A DNA stretch of 26,076 nucleotides from NCBI GenBank assembly GCA_051657245.1, contig JBOFKI010000130.1, positions 1-26,076 on the forward strand, read 5' to 3'. This DNA is from JBOFFI01 sp051657245. GTDB taxonomy: Bacteria > Pseudomonadota > Alphaproteobacteria > Holosporales > JBOFFI01. The notes beneath the pieces are model-generated. The model saw only the letters and a list, made by a program, of their open reading frames with translations, was not told the DNA's origin and did not search any database. The stretch's first letter is position 1, and each line of letters starts with the position of its first letter. The position numbers and the translations under genes are program-made. Positions 1 through 7,836 of the stretch are shown in pieces.

Positions 1-143
1 GCTCCGCCAAGGCCATCGAAGACAAGGCCAGACCTTGCCTTGTGCGTGAGCACCAAAGAAACCTTGCATCCAAACTCGTAAGCCTTGGGCGCCTTACCTT
101 TCGCGATGCAATAGGTCTCAGGAGCATGCAGGCTGTAAAATAT
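1..143 (-). pseudogene. IS5/IS1182-type transposase fragment, truncated
   Basis: Reading the minus strand leftwards from about 137 gives a stretch beginning YSLHAPETYCIAKGKAPK and continuing into AYEFGCKVSL. This matches the conserved 'SLHAPEVECIxKGKAxxxYEFGxKVS' segment of DDE transposases of the IS5/IS1182 kind. The frame stays open to the window edge, but the N-terminal part of the enzyme is missing upstream: the similarity stops near 140, where AT-rich sequence and the neighbouring fragment begin. It is therefore a remnant and not a working gene. The family call comes from the motif; the exact IS name cannot be given from this piece. Confidence 0.7.
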
Positions 144-164
144 CAAAAAACTGTTTAAAGACCT

Positions 165-443
165 ATGTTTATCATAATTTTATGTCGCTTTGGCCTTAAA
201 GGTTATGACAGTGCCATTCGAGAAGCATGTTTAGAGTTTGGCATAAAGGTCGAAATCCCTCCTCGAAACAACGGACGCGATCACAGATTTTACAATCGCA
301 CCCTTTACAAATAGCATTAGAGAATCGAGGTATTTTTCGGAAAATTGAAGGAAAGTAGGCGATTGGCCCTGCGCATCGATAAACTTGACACCTCTTTTTT
401 AGGATTTATCTCCGTTGCTTTGATTAAAAAAATAGGTTATTAA
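165..443 (+). pseudogene. IS5-family (IS427-like) transposase C-terminal remnant with two amber stops
   Basis: One frame from about 195 to the TAA at 441-443 encodes KGYDSAIREACLEFGI, then IPPRN, then after two in-frame TAG codons (312-314 and 318-320) RIEVFFGKLKESRRLALRI and DKLDTSFLGFIS. These are the last conserved blocks of small IS5/IS427-type transposases (GYDSxAIRE, the VENxFxKLKxxRRLAxRxDK block with the final catalytic Glu, and the hydrophobic tail). The N-terminal domain and the first Asp region are missing. Truncation plus two nonsense codons means it is dead. It is a different element from the fragment at 1-143 and points the other way. Confidence 0.8.
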
Positions 444-503
444 CAGTTCCTAGTCTCAGATTGCACCAGGACCAAACACCCGGAAATATAAAAAAATCAA
501 ACG

Positions 504-965
504 CTAAACCAATTTAATCTGGCCACCAGCTTCTTCTACAGCTTTACGTGCTTCTTTAGAAATACCCGCAATTTCTAGAATAACTGAATGTTTAAAAAAT
601 TCTTTCCCACGGGAAAGAACTCGAACTCCATCAAGCATACGCGTTAAAACACCTGCTTCTTTCAAGGCAGCAGCAGAAATAGGTTCCTCTTTTTTCAGCA
701 ATCCCCTGTCCAAAGCACTTGTAAGAACGTCCAGATTCACAACTGCATAAGACTTTTTAAAAATGTTATTAAAACCTCTTTTAGGCAAGCGGCGATACAA
801 AGGCATTTGACCGCCTTCAAATCCATTAATCGAGACACCGCTGCGAGCAGTTTGGCCTTTTCCACCTGCTCCTGAAGTTTTACCGCAGCCAGAACCAATA
901 CCACGCCCAACACGAACTCTTTTTTTATGAGACCCTGGATTATCTCTAATATCAGTCAACAACAT
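504..965 (-). CDS. rplO: 50S ribosomal protein L15
   Basis: Large-subunit protein L15, which binds 23S rRNA late in 50S assembly. The 153-residue length is normal. The glycine-rich N-terminal extension (about residues 21-44, with GRGIGSGCGKTSGAGGKGQ) that threads into the rRNA core, the motif GFEGGQMPLYRRLPKRGF, and the C-terminal domain ending in GGQIKLV are all present. It stops with TAG. It is the last gene of the spc group here, 39 bases after rpmD. In most bacteria secY follows immediately; here IS remnants follow instead. Confidence 0.97.
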   Translation of the reverse strand: MLLTDIRDNPGSHKKRVRVGRGIGSGCGKTSGAGGKGQTARSGVSINGFEGGQMPLYRRLPKRGFNNIFKKSYAVVNLDVLTSALDRGLLKKEEPISAAALKEAGVLTRMLDGVRVLSRGKEFFKHSVILEIAGISKEARKAVEEAGGQIKLV

Positions 966-1004
966 CTTCCGTCTTTCTTAACAAAATTTTTAACCCAACA
1001 GAGC

Positions 1005-1190
1005 TTACAATATTTCTTCGACCATGTGCTTAACCTTGTTAAGCATTCCACGAACAGAAGGAGTGTCCTCTAACTCACGAACCCTATGAAGTTTTTTTCC
1101 CAACCCCAACCCTAAAAGGGTTCTGCGCTGAAGCGCATTTCTCCGAATAGGACTGCCAATCTGCTTAATTTTAAGCATCTTCTTAGACAT
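1005..1190 (-). CDS. rpmD: 50S ribosomal protein L30
   Basis: Small 61-residue L30 of the large subunit. The core IGSPIRRNALQRRTLLGLGL and the C-terminal VRGMLNKVKHMVEE match the family's alpha-beta fold. The ATG lies inside the end of rpsE (8-base overlap), so translation is probably coupled. The position between rpsE and rplO is the canonical spc order. Confidence 0.95.
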   Translation of the reverse strand: MSKKMLKIKQIGSPIRRNALQRRTLLGLGLGKKLHRVRELEDTPSVRGMLNKVKHMVEEIL

Positions 1191-1770
1191 TTGCTTCTCC
1201 TACTTGATCAGAATCAATAGCATGGCGATCGGCATAAATTTCTGAAACTTTCTTGCCCCTCTTAGCCGCTACCATCCTAGGAGTTTGAACAGAGCATAGG
1301 GCTCTAAATGTTGCCTTTACCATGTTATAAGGATTTGAGGTTCCCAGAGATTTGCTCACCACGTCTTGAATCCCCAAAGATTCAAAAACAGCACGCATAG
1401 GCCCACCGGCAATAATACCCGTTCCAGCTGGTGCCGCTCTCAGGTGCACAAGCCCTGCACCAAAAGAAGCCGTCACATCATGATGAAGCGTGCGCCCTTC
1501 CTTTAAAGGAATTTTCTTCATCGATTTTTTAGCCTGGTCTGTTGCTTTTTTCAAAGCCTCAGGAACTTCTCTAGCCTTACCAGACCCATATCCTGCACGC
1601 CCTCTGCCATCTCCAACAACCACAAGAGCTGCAAAAGCAAAACGCTTCCCCCCTTTAACAACCTTAGCAACGCGGTTAACAGCTATCAAGTTTGAAAAAA
1701 AAGGAGTCTCTTCTTTCTCTGAGCGGACACTATCCCCCCGAGATTTTTTTTCCTGTTTCACTTCCTTCAC
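1183..1770 (-). CDS. rpsE: 30S ribosomal protein S5
   Basis: Small-subunit protein S5, needed for decoding accuracy and 30S assembly. At 195 residues it has an N-terminal charged extension of about 25 residues, then the double-stranded-RNA-binding part (NRVAKVVKGGKRFAFAALV) and the C-terminal domain (GRTLHHDVTASFGAG, APAGTGIIAGGPMRAVFE). The loop where spectinomycin resistance changes arise is intact. The start is GTG; an AAGGAG at 1777-1782, six bases upstream, supports it. It overlaps rpmD by 8 bases. Confidence 0.96.
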   Translation of the reverse strand: MKEVKQEKKSRGDSVRSEKEETPFFSNLIAVNRVAKVVKGGKRFAFAALVVVGDGRGRAGYGSGKAREVPEALKKATDQAKKSMKKIPLKEGRTLHHDVTASFGAGLVHLRAAPAGTGIIAGGPMRAVFESLGIQDVVSKSLGTSNPYNMVKATFRALCSVQTPRMVAAKRGKKVSEIYADRHAIDSDQVGEANV

Positions 1771-1801
1771 AAAATTCTCCTTAAAAAAACTGTCTTACTG
1801 A

Positions 1802-2167
1802 TTAAAACAAAAGACCTGCAGCACGAGCTGCTTCGGCTAACGCCTTCACACGACCATGAAAAAGACGTCCACCCCTATCGAAAACAACATTTTTATGACC
1901 TAACTTGAGTGCGCGCTCCGCAATCCTCTTGCCAACTTCTTCCGCTGCCCCCTTATCATTTTTCCCCTTCAAAAGATCCCTCAGATCTTTTTCAATGCTA
2001 GACGCAGAAACAAGGGTACAATGACGACTGTCATCGATCAACTGAGCATAAATATAACGGTTAGAACGAAACACTGACAAGCGCAAACGCCCTGATTGGT
2101 TAAAGCGCCTAATCCTAAAACGAACACGTTCTTGACGCCGATCAAAAAGTTCTGTATGTACACCCAT
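1802..2167 (-). CDS. rplR: 50S ribosomal protein L18
   Basis: L18 binds 5S rRNA together with L5 in the central protuberance. The basic N-terminus (RRQERVRFRIRRF), RLSVFRSNRYIYAQLIDD, and the C-terminal VVFDRGGRLFHGRVKALAEAAR are the expected conserved blocks; 121 residues is normal. ATG start two bases beyond the end of rplF, so the two are tightly coupled. Confidence 0.97.
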   Translation of the reverse strand: MGVHTELFDRRQERVRFRIRRFNQSGRLRLSVFRSNRYIYAQLIDDSRHCTLVSASSIEKDLRDLLKGKNDKGAAEEVGKRIAERALKLGHKNVVFDRGGRLFHGRVKALAEAARAAGLLF

Positions 2168-2169
2168 CT

Positions 2170-2703
2170 TTACTTTTTCTTTCCTTGCTTGCGCAGAATA
2201 AACTGACCTTGCTTACGGATACCTTTTCCATTAAAAGGCTCAGGAAGCCTATAAGATTTTATTTTTGCCGCTACTTGACCAACTTTTTGCTTATCAGCCC
2301 CCGAAACAGTAATAAGCGTTGGTTTATCACATTTTATCTGAATACCCTCAGGAATTGGAAGATCAATATCATGACTATAACCCAACTGAAGCTTCAAGCT
2401 CTTACCCTGAACAGAGGCGCGGTACCCAACACCTTCAATCTCTAAGTTGACGGAAAAACCTTCATGGACCCCCGTCACAATATTTTTAACGATATTTCTA
2501 CTTGTTCCCCACAAAGAAAGTAATTCTTTGGTCTTTTGCACTGGGCGAAACAAGATCTTTCCATCGCTAAATTCTGGCTCAATACCAGTAGGAACCTGAA
2601 AAAAGAGCTCACCCAACTTGCCCTTGACAAAAACCTCACGTCCTCTCAATTCGCAGGTAACACCAGCAGGAACATCAACAGCATGCTTGCCAATACGAGA
2701 CAT
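2170..2703 (-). CDS. rplF: 50S ribosomal protein L6
   Basis: L6 lies at the base of the stalk near the factor-binding site. The protein (177 residues) begins MSRIGKHAVDVPAGV and has the two repeated alpha-beta domains; the C-terminal domain carries the signature PEPFNGKGIRKQGQFILRK. The length and order are normal. It is followed after two bases by rplR and preceded by rpsH. Confidence 0.97.
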   Translation of the reverse strand: MSRIGKHAVDVPAGVTCELRGREVFVKGKLGELFFQVPTGIEPEFSDGKILFRPVQKTKELLSLWGTSRNIVKNIVTGVHEGFSVNLEIEGVGYRASVQGKSLKLQLGYSHDIDLPIPEGIQIKCDKPTLITVSGADKQKVGQVAAKIKSYRLPEPFNGKGIRKQGQFILRKQGKKK

Positions 2704-2714
2704 TTTTCAATTCC

Positions 2715-3113
2715 TTAAAATATACGACATAAAATTTCACCACCAACATTCAAACGCCTTGCCTCAGCGTCAGAAAGAACTCCCTTCGGGGTCGAAAGCA
2801 CAAACACACCAAGACCATTCAAAACTTTTGGCATCTTTGATGCTTTGCCATAAAAACGTCTACCCGGCTTGGAAACCCGTTCTAACCTAGACATAACAGG
2901 CTCACCTTCATAATATCTCAAATCCACTTGAATCTGAGAGACACCCTCTCGAACCTGCTGAAGGGTATAACCAAGGACATACCCCTCTCGCTTCAAAACA
3001 TCCAAGACATCACGACGAAAACGAGAATCAGGCACCAGAACTTTTCTGTGCCCAGCCTTTTGAGCATTCCGAAGCCTTGTTAACATATCACCTATGGGAT
3101 CATTAATCGCCAC
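2715..3113 (-). CDS. rpsH: 30S ribosomal protein S8
   Basis: S8 is a primary 16S rRNA binding protein and, in enterobacteria, the repressor of the spc operon. The N-terminus MAINDPIGDMLTRLRNAQKA and the C-terminal STPKGVLSDAEARRLNVGGE are typical; 132 residues. The start codon is GTG, fixed by AAGGAG at 3121-3126, seven bases upstream, and by the universal N-terminal sequence. I did not find an evident S8-binding hairpin copied into the rplX-rplE region by eye. Confidence 0.97.
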   Translation of the reverse strand: MAINDPIGDMLTRLRNAQKAGHRKVLVPDSRFRRDVLDVLKREGYVLGYTLQQVREGVSQIQVDLRYYEGEPVMSRLERVSKPGRRFYGKASKMPKVLNGLGVFVLSTPKGVLSDAEARRLNVGGEILCRIF

Positions 3114-3130
3114 AATTTTTCTCCTTTACC

Positions 3131-3436
3131 CTACCAGCTTGACTGAATCACGCCCGGAATTTTACCTTCCGAAGCTAACTCACGAAAACGTATACGAGAC
3201 AGCCCTACTTTTCTGAAAAAACCACGTGCACGACCAGTTTCAACACAACGGTTACGATAACGCACAGGAGCACTGTTTCTTGGCAATTCCGCAAGCTTTA
3301 TGGAAGCATTAAACCGTTCTTCAACATTAAGCGTACGATCCATCAATACTTTTTTCAAACGCTTACGGCGAGATTCACTTTTCACAGCAAGCAGCTGACG
3401 ACGTTTATTCTTCTCAATAGAACTTTTTTTAGCCAT
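3131..3436 (-). CDS. rpsN: 30S ribosomal protein S14
   Basis: S14 binds the head of the 30S subunit. At 101 residues this is the long, zinc-independent form: the four cysteines of the short zinc-ribbon form are absent. The end RNRCVETGRARGFFRKVGLSR followed by IPGVIQSSW is the conserved rRNA-binding region. Placed between rplE and rpsH, as usual. Confidence 0.97.
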   Translation of the reverse strand: MAKKSSIEKNKRRQLLAVKSESRRKRLKKVLMDRTLNVEERFNASIKLAELPRNSAPVRYRNRCVETGRARGFFRKVGLSRIRFRELASEGKIPGVIQSSW

Positions 3437-3452
3437 TTTAACTTACCCTTTT

Positions 3453-4013
3453 CTAGTGCTTCATAAAGGGTATTCCAAACCCTTCCAACAAAAGCTTCGC
3501 ATGAGAATCTATTTTTCCTGTTGTTACAAAAGCAATGTCCATCCCCAAGACTTGATCCACTTTATCGTAATCAACCTCAGGAAAAATGACATGCTCCCGG
3601 ATACCAAAAGAATAGTTCCCTTTTCCATCGAAACTTTTTGAAGAAAGCCCCCTAAAATCCCGAATACGAGGAAGAGCAATGGTGATCAAACGATCTAAAA
3701 ATTCGTACATCATTACACCCCGCAGGGTAACCCTAAAGCCAATCGTCATTCCTTCCCTAATTTTGAAACCAGCAATCGACTTCCTAGCCTTAGTAGGAAC
3801 CGGACGCTGACCCGCAATAAGCGTTAACTGCTCTTGAGCAGCCGTAAGCTGACGCTGATCTTGGGCATGTTTTCCAAGCCCCATATTAAGTACTATTTTC
3901 TCAAAACGAGGGACCTCCAACATATTGCCGAAAGACCCATTCTTAAATAATTGAGGACGTAACGTCTGCTCAAAAAGTTTTTTTAGCCGGGGAGGCTCTT
4001 GTAATTGCTTCAT
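3453..4013 (-). CDS. rplE: 50S ribosomal protein L5
   Basis: L5 anchors 5S rRNA in the central protuberance. Conserved blocks seen: VPRFEKIVLNMGLG (about residues 34-47), AGQRPVPTKARKSIAGFK, IREGMTIGFRVTLRG, and the C-terminal GIREHVIFPEVDYDKV. The 186 residues fit the family (about 180). ATG start 14 bases after rplX. Confidence 0.97.
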   Translation of the reverse strand: MKQLQEPPRLKKLFEQTLRPQLFKNGSFGNMLEVPRFEKIVLNMGLGKHAQDQRQLTAAQEQLTLIAGQRPVPTKARKSIAGFKIREGMTIGFRVTLRGVMMYEFLDRLITIALPRIRDFRGLSSKSFDGKGNYSFGIREHVIFPEVDYDKVDQVLGMDIAFVTTGKIDSHAKLLLEGFGIPFMKH

Positions 4014-4027
4014 AAAAATGTTTAATC

Positions 4028-4351
4028 CTACTGATCTATCGAGTCGCCAGAGCGCTTAGCATAGCGAATTTTTTTCCCATTTTCAATCCGAAAACCAACG
4101 CGAGTTGGCTTACCCGAAACCGAGTCAAAAAACGCAACATTAGAAGCATGCAAAGGAAATTCTTGTCGAACAATCCCACCCTCAGGATAACGGGGAGAAG
4201 GACGATGATGGCGAGCCGAAAGATTTACACCCTCGACCACAACACGCCTTTCATTTCTTAATACTTTAAGGATTTTTCCCGTTTTTCCTTTATCTTTACC
4301 AGACAAAATAGAAACAACATCACCTTTCTTAATTTTCCACGCATCAGCCAT
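4028..4351 (-). CDS. rplX: 50S ribosomal protein L24
   Basis: L24 initiates 50S assembly and binds near the exit tunnel. It opens with the KOW motif (KIKKGDVVSILSGKDKGKTGKILKV, about residues 6-30), where the invariant glycine is present, and continues with VVEGVNLSARHHRP. 107 residues is normal. One base separates it from rplN. Confidence 0.96.
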   Translation of the reverse strand: MADAWKIKKGDVVSILSGKDKGKTGKILKVLRNERRVVVEGVNLSARHHRPSPRYPEGGIVRQEFPLHASNVAFFDSVSGKPTRVGFRIENGKKIRYAKRSGDSIDQ

Positions 4352-4352
4352 T

Positions 4353-4721
4353 TTACAAAACCTCAGGAGCTAACGAAATAATCTTTAAAAAATTTTTGCC
4401 TCGCAACTCACGTGTCACAGGCCCGAATATACGGGTACCAAGAGGCTCTTTTTGTTTATTCAACATCACAACCGCATTTTGATCAAATCGAATAGCTGAG
4501 CCGTCTGAACGTTGAATACCTTTCGCAGTCCGAACAACAACTGCATAAGAAACTTCACCTTTTTTTACGCGCCCCCTAGGAATAGCCTCTTTAACAGCCA
4601 CGACAATAACATCACCAATCGTTGCGAAACGGCGCTTAGATCCCCCAAGCACCTTAATGCACTGGACGCGCTTGGCTCCAGAATTATCTGCAACATCCAA
4701 ATTTGTTTCAGCCTGTATCAC
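4353..4721 (-). CDS. rplN: 50S ribosomal protein L14
   Basis: L14 forms part of the inter-subunit bridge with 16S rRNA. Begins MIQAETNLDVADNSGAKR and has CIKVLGGSKRRFATIGDVI and the C-terminal FGPVTRELR; 122 residues as expected. The start is GTG and shares four bases (GTGA) with the rpsQ stop, so S17 and L14 are translationally coupled across what is formally the S10/spc operon border. This junction leaves no room for a separate spc promoter directly upstream. Confidence 0.97.
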   Translation of the reverse strand: MIQAETNLDVADNSGAKRVQCIKVLGGSKRRFATIGDVIVVAVKEAIPRGRVKKGEVSYAVVVRTAKGIQRSDGSAIRFDQNAVVMLNKQKEPLGTRIFGPVTRELRGKNFLKIISLAPEVL

Positions 4722-4981
4722 GCCACACCCCCCTTATTTACGTCATGCCCAACGCAAGAAAAAACTTCCCAACATTTTGTTTTTGAATAAGGACGGGATT
4801 CACGAATACTGACGAGATCCCCAAGCTTATATGCATTTGATGGGTCGTGGGCGGCATAGTTCTTAAACACACGGACAATTTTTCCATAAAGAGGATGCTT
4901 AACCCGTCTTTGGACACGAACTCTAATGGTTTTATCACGCTTATCACTCGTAACAACACCCTGCAAAACAGCACGCGGCAT
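4718..4981 (-). CDS. rpsQ: 30S ribosomal protein S17
   Basis: S17 is an early-binding OB-fold protein of the 30S body. Conserved: LQGVVTSDKRDKTIRVRVQR, HPLYGKIVRVFKNYAAHDP and GDLVSIRESRPYSKTKCWEV; 87 residues. It is the last gene of the S10 group and overlaps rplN by four bases. A longer reading in another frame over the same bases is only a shadow. Confidence 0.97.
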   Translation of the reverse strand: MPRAVLQGVVTSDKRDKTIRVRVQRRVKHPLYGKIVRVFKNYAAHDPSNAYKLGDLVSIRESRPYSKTKCWEVFSCVGHDVNKGGVA

Positions 4982-5006
4982 ACTAAAATTCCTTTCCTAA
5001 AAATCC

Positions 5007-5201
5007 TCAAGATTTCTGTAAAAATAAAACAGTTTTAACTTGAGCAATTGAACGCCTCACGCGACGCAATTCACTGGTATTCTTTAATTGCCCAGCGACT
5101 CTTTGAAAACGAAGCGCAAAAAGCTCTTTTTTAAGCGCCAAAACTTTCTCTTTTAATGAGTTCACATCCATCTTACAAAGATGATTCATATCCAGCAGCA
5201 T
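5007..5201 (-). CDS. rpmC: 50S ribosomal protein L29
   Basis: L29 sits at the polypeptide exit tunnel and contacts SRP and trigger factor. Two-helix protein of 64 residues; LKKELFALRFQRVAGQLKNTSELRRVRR is the family signature spread over residues 23-50. The ATG at 5201 is taken; a second ATG four codons later is also possible, since the first residues are unlike the usual MKxxELR start. Located between rplP and rpsQ. Confidence 0.94.
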   Translation of the reverse strand: MLLDMNHLCKMDVNSLKEKVLALKKELFALRFQRVAGQLKNTSELRRVRRSIAQVKTVLFLQKS

Positions 5202-5212
5202 ATCTAAAACTC

Positions 5213-5623
5213 TTATATTAAACGGGTTACAAAACGGGTTTCTAAAGGAAGTTTCTCAGAAGCCAAAGCAAAAGCCTCTTTTGCAAGCTCAGGGGAAACG
5301 CCGTCTAATTCAAAAAGAATTAACCCCGGTTTCACACGACACATCCAATATTCAACAGAACCTTTTCCGCTTCCCATACGAACCTCTTGTGGCTTCATAC
5401 TCACAGGAACATCTGGAAAAACTCGAATCCATAAACGTCCTAAACGTTTCATATGCCTCGTAATAGCACGTCGAGCTGACTCGATCTGGCGAGCTGTAAT
5501 ACGGGCAGGAACAACAGCTTTTAAACCATATGCACCAAAGCTAACTTGAGTTCCGCCTTTTGCCATACCGTGTATGCGCCCCTTAAAAGCTTTACGATAT
5601 TTTGTTTTTTTTGGACTCAACAT
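5213..5623 (-). CDS. rplP: 50S ribosomal protein L16
   Basis: L16 organises the A-site tRNA region of the 50S subunit. The start MLSPKKTKYRKAFKGR, the loop VRMGSGKGSVEYWMCRVKPG (the region with the hydroxylated Arg in some bacteria), and GVSPELAKEAFALASEKLP are all canonical. 136 residues. It follows rpsC after 18 bases and precedes rpmC by 11. Confidence 0.97.
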   Translation of the reverse strand: MLSPKKTKYRKAFKGRIHGMAKGGTQVSFGAYGLKAVVPARITARQIESARRAITRHMKRLGRLWIRVFPDVPVSMKPQEVRMGSGKGSVEYWMCRVKPGLILFELDGVSPELAKEAFALASEKLPLETRFVTRLI

Positions 5624-5641
5624 TCCCTCTAACCCTCTTCC

Positions 5642-6331
5642 CTAAATCGAACCACGATTGGACGTAATCTCAGTCAAATGCCGATCACGCGCCATAGGAT
5701 CATGCTCTAAAATATCACCGCTGTAAACCCAAACTTTTACACCACACGTACCATAATTTGTCTTAGCGACAGCAGAACCAAAATCTATATCAGCACGCAA
5801 CGTATGAAGTGGCACCCTCCCCTCTCTGTACCATTCTACACGCGCAATTTCAGCTCCCATAAGACGACCAGCACAATTAACACGTATCCCAAGAGCACCA
5901 GCTTTCATTGCTGACTGGACCGCTCGCTTCATAACCCGCCTAAAAGAAGCTCGCTTTTCCAGCTGTTTAGCGATCCCTTCCGCAACCAAAGGCGCTACAA
6001 GCTCCGGCTTTCGAATTTCAACAATATTAAAATTAATCTCATCTCCTAACATCTTAGAAAGGTCAAGACGCAATTTTTCAATACCAGCCCCTTTTTTCCC
6101 GATAATAATACCTGGGCGTGCAGAATAAACTGTTATGCGAGGTTTTTTATGAGGGCGTTCAATAACGATCTGAGAAACTTCAGCCTCTGATAACCTAGAC
6201 TCCAAAAATTTACGTAAAGCAAGATCTTCATGCAGCAATTTAACGTAATCTTTTTTTGACGCATACCAACGAGAGTCCCACGTCCGATTTACACCAAGTC
6301 TAAAACCAATCGGGTTTGTTTTTTGGCCCAT
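5642..6331 (-). CDS. rpsC: 30S ribosomal protein S3
   Basis: S3 forms the mRNA entry site of the 30S subunit. It begins MGQKTNPIGFRLGVNRTWDS, has a type II KH domain with the GxxG loop in PGIIIGKKGAGIEKLR (about residues 72-87) and the C-terminal domain with GIRVNCAGRLMGAEIAR. 229 residues, typical for alphaproteobacteria. Its ATG directly abuts the rplV stop with no spacer. Confidence 0.98.
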   Translation of the reverse strand: MGQKTNPIGFRLGVNRTWDSRWYASKKDYVKLLHEDLALRKFLESRLSEAEVSQIVIERPHKKPRITVYSARPGIIIGKKGAGIEKLRLDLSKMLGDEINFNIVEIRKPELVAPLVAEGIAKQLEKRASFRRVMKRAVQSAMKAGALGIRVNCAGRLMGAEIARVEWYREGRVPLHTLRADIDFGSAVAKTNYGTCGVKVWVYSGDILEHDPMARDRHLTEITSNRGSI

Positions 6332-6706
6332 TTATTCTTTTTCCTCTCTCACAACGATACGCATATTACTAAACGGCTTTGTAATCCGCCCCACTTTGCT
6401 GCGCCCTCGAATATCCGAACGTTTTAAAACAAAATCTCTGCCGACCGTTGCTTCTTTAATAACCAGAAAATCAACATCTAGACCATGATTGACTTCAGCA
6501 TTAGCAACAGCAGACATTAGCAATTTTTTAACATCCTGCGTAACCCTTTGGGATGCAAAAGAAAGATCTTTGAGCGCTTTAGAGACTAATTTTCCCCGAA
6601 TAAGCCCAGCCAATAAATTCAATTTTTGGGGACTCACACGCAAACTCTTAATAGACGCCATAGCGCAGTCATCTCCAAGTGAACGTTTAAATTTTGGTTT
6701 TGACAT
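6332..6706 (-). CDS. rplV: 50S ribosomal protein L22
   Basis: L22 lines the peptide exit tunnel. Recognised from the core LRVSPQKLNLLAGLIRGK, VKKLLMSAVANAEVNHGLD and the tunnel beta-hairpin region ATVGRDFVLKRSDIRGRSKVGRITKPFS. 124 residues, with about 12 extra N-terminal residues before the conserved core. No change typical of macrolide resistance (tunnel-loop deletion) is apparent. Confidence 0.96.
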   Translation of the reverse strand: MSKPKFKRSLGDDCAMASIKSLRVSPQKLNLLAGLIRGKLVSKALKDLSFASQRVTQDVKKLLMSAVANAEVNHGLDVDFLVIKEATVGRDFVLKRSDIRGRSKVGRITKPFSNMRIVVREEKE

Positions 6707-6711
6707 TTACG

Positions 6712-6990
6712 CTACCCTCTCTTCGCCTTACGATCTGCCGCGTGCCCGTGAAAAGTTCTCGTCAAAGAAAATTCACCAAACTTGTGCCCGATCATGTTTT
6801 CCGTAACTAAAACAGGAATAAATTTATGCCCATTATGCACACCAAATGTAAGGCCAACAAATTGAGGTAAAATCGTAGAACGACGCGACCAAATTTTGAT
6901 AACATCTTTGCGCTCTGAGTTACGAGCAGCATCAGCTTTTTTCAAAAGATAACCGTCTAAAAACGGACCCTTCCAAACTGAACGTGGCAC
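6712..6990 (-). CDS. rpsS: 30S ribosomal protein S19
   Basis: S19 sits in the 30S head and contacts the P-site region through the S13 complex. MPRSVWKGPFLDGYLLKKAD and GHKFGEFSLTRTFHGHAADRK are the invariant ends of the 92-residue protein. The initiation codon is GTG, required to retain the universal MPRS N-terminus. Placed between rplB and rplV. Confidence 0.97.
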   Translation of the reverse strand: MPRSVWKGPFLDGYLLKKADAARNSERKDVIKIWSRRSTILPQFVGLTFGVHNGHKFIPVLVTENMIGHKFGEFSLTRTFHGHAADRKAKRG

Positions 6991-7001
6991 CTTTTTTCTC
7001 C

Positions 7002-7829
7002 TTATGCTTTGTGACGACGACGCACGATTAAGTTATCCGCGCGCGTAGAACGCCGTGTCTTCTTTCCCTTCGTCGGCAATCCCCAAGGAGAAACAGGATG
7101 ACGTCCACCAGATGTACGACCCTCTCCACCTCCATGCGGGTGATCAACTGGGTTCATAGCAACCCCACGAACATGGGGACGCTTACCTTTCCAACGATTT
7201 CGACCTGCTTTTGCAAGTTTAATGTTTTGATGATCTGCGTTAGACAACACTCCCACAGAAGCCATACAACCCCCATGAACTTTTCGTAATTCACCCGAAG
7301 GAAGCTTCAACAAAACATAGTCCATGTCTTTACCAACAAGCTGCGAAGAAGCACCTGCTGAACGAGCCATCTGGCCACCTTTGCCAATTTTCAACTCAAT
7401 ATTATGCACAGAAATTCCGATAGGCATATTCTTGAGATACATGGCATTTCCAGGCTTAACATCCGTTCTTTCACCAGAAATAATCTCATCACCAACATTC
7501 AATTTTTGAGGCGCCAAGATATAAGATTTTTCCCCATTCTGGTAAGCTACCAAGGCAATAAAACAAGTTCGATTTGGGTCATACTCCAGGCGCTCCACAA
7601 CCCCGGAGACATTAAACAAGCGACGTTGGAAATCAATATGTCTGTAAAGACGCTTGTGCCTACCACCACGTTGCCAAACTGTCACTTGACCGGACGAATT
7701 CCGCCCACCAGTGCTTTTCAACCCTTCGACTAAAGCCTTCTCCGGACGTCCCTTCCAAAGATGCTTCCGGTCCACAAGAACCAAACCTCTCCGAGATAAA
7801 GGCGTAGGTTTATAATAAATCAAACTCAT
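7002..7829 (-). CDS. rplB: 50S ribosomal protein L2
   Basis: L2 supports subunit joining and peptidyl transfer. The 275-residue protein has the OB-fold and SH3-like domains and the C-terminal RGVAMNPVDHPHGGGEGRTS, which contains the His important for peptidyl transferase activity. GRNSSGQVTVWQRGGRHKR near residue 45 is also conserved. It follows rplW closely and is the longest ribosomal protein of the cluster. Confidence 0.98.
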   Translation of the reverse strand: MSLIYYKPTPLSRRGLVLVDRKHLWKGRPEKALVEGLKSTGGRNSSGQVTVWQRGGRHKRLYRHIDFQRRLFNVSGVVERLEYDPNRTCFIALVAYQNGEKSYILAPQKLNVGDEIISGERTDVKPGNAMYLKNMPIGISVHNIELKIGKGGQMARSAGASSQLVGKDMDYVLLKLPSGELRKVHGGCMASVGVLSNADHQNIKLAKAGRNRWKGKRPHVRGVAMNPVDHPHGGGEGRTSGGRHPVSPWGLPTKGKKTRRSTRADNLIVRRRHKA

Positions 7830-7836
7830 AGAAAAT

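Noticed and set aside
312..320. Possible amber recoding (two TAG in a conserved frame)
   Set aside because: rplO and the repeat-protein gene end with TAG in normal positions, so TAG is an ordinary stop here.
4738..5010. Minus-strand 90-codon frame overlapping rpsQ in another phase
   Set aside because: S17 in the other phase is complete and canonical.
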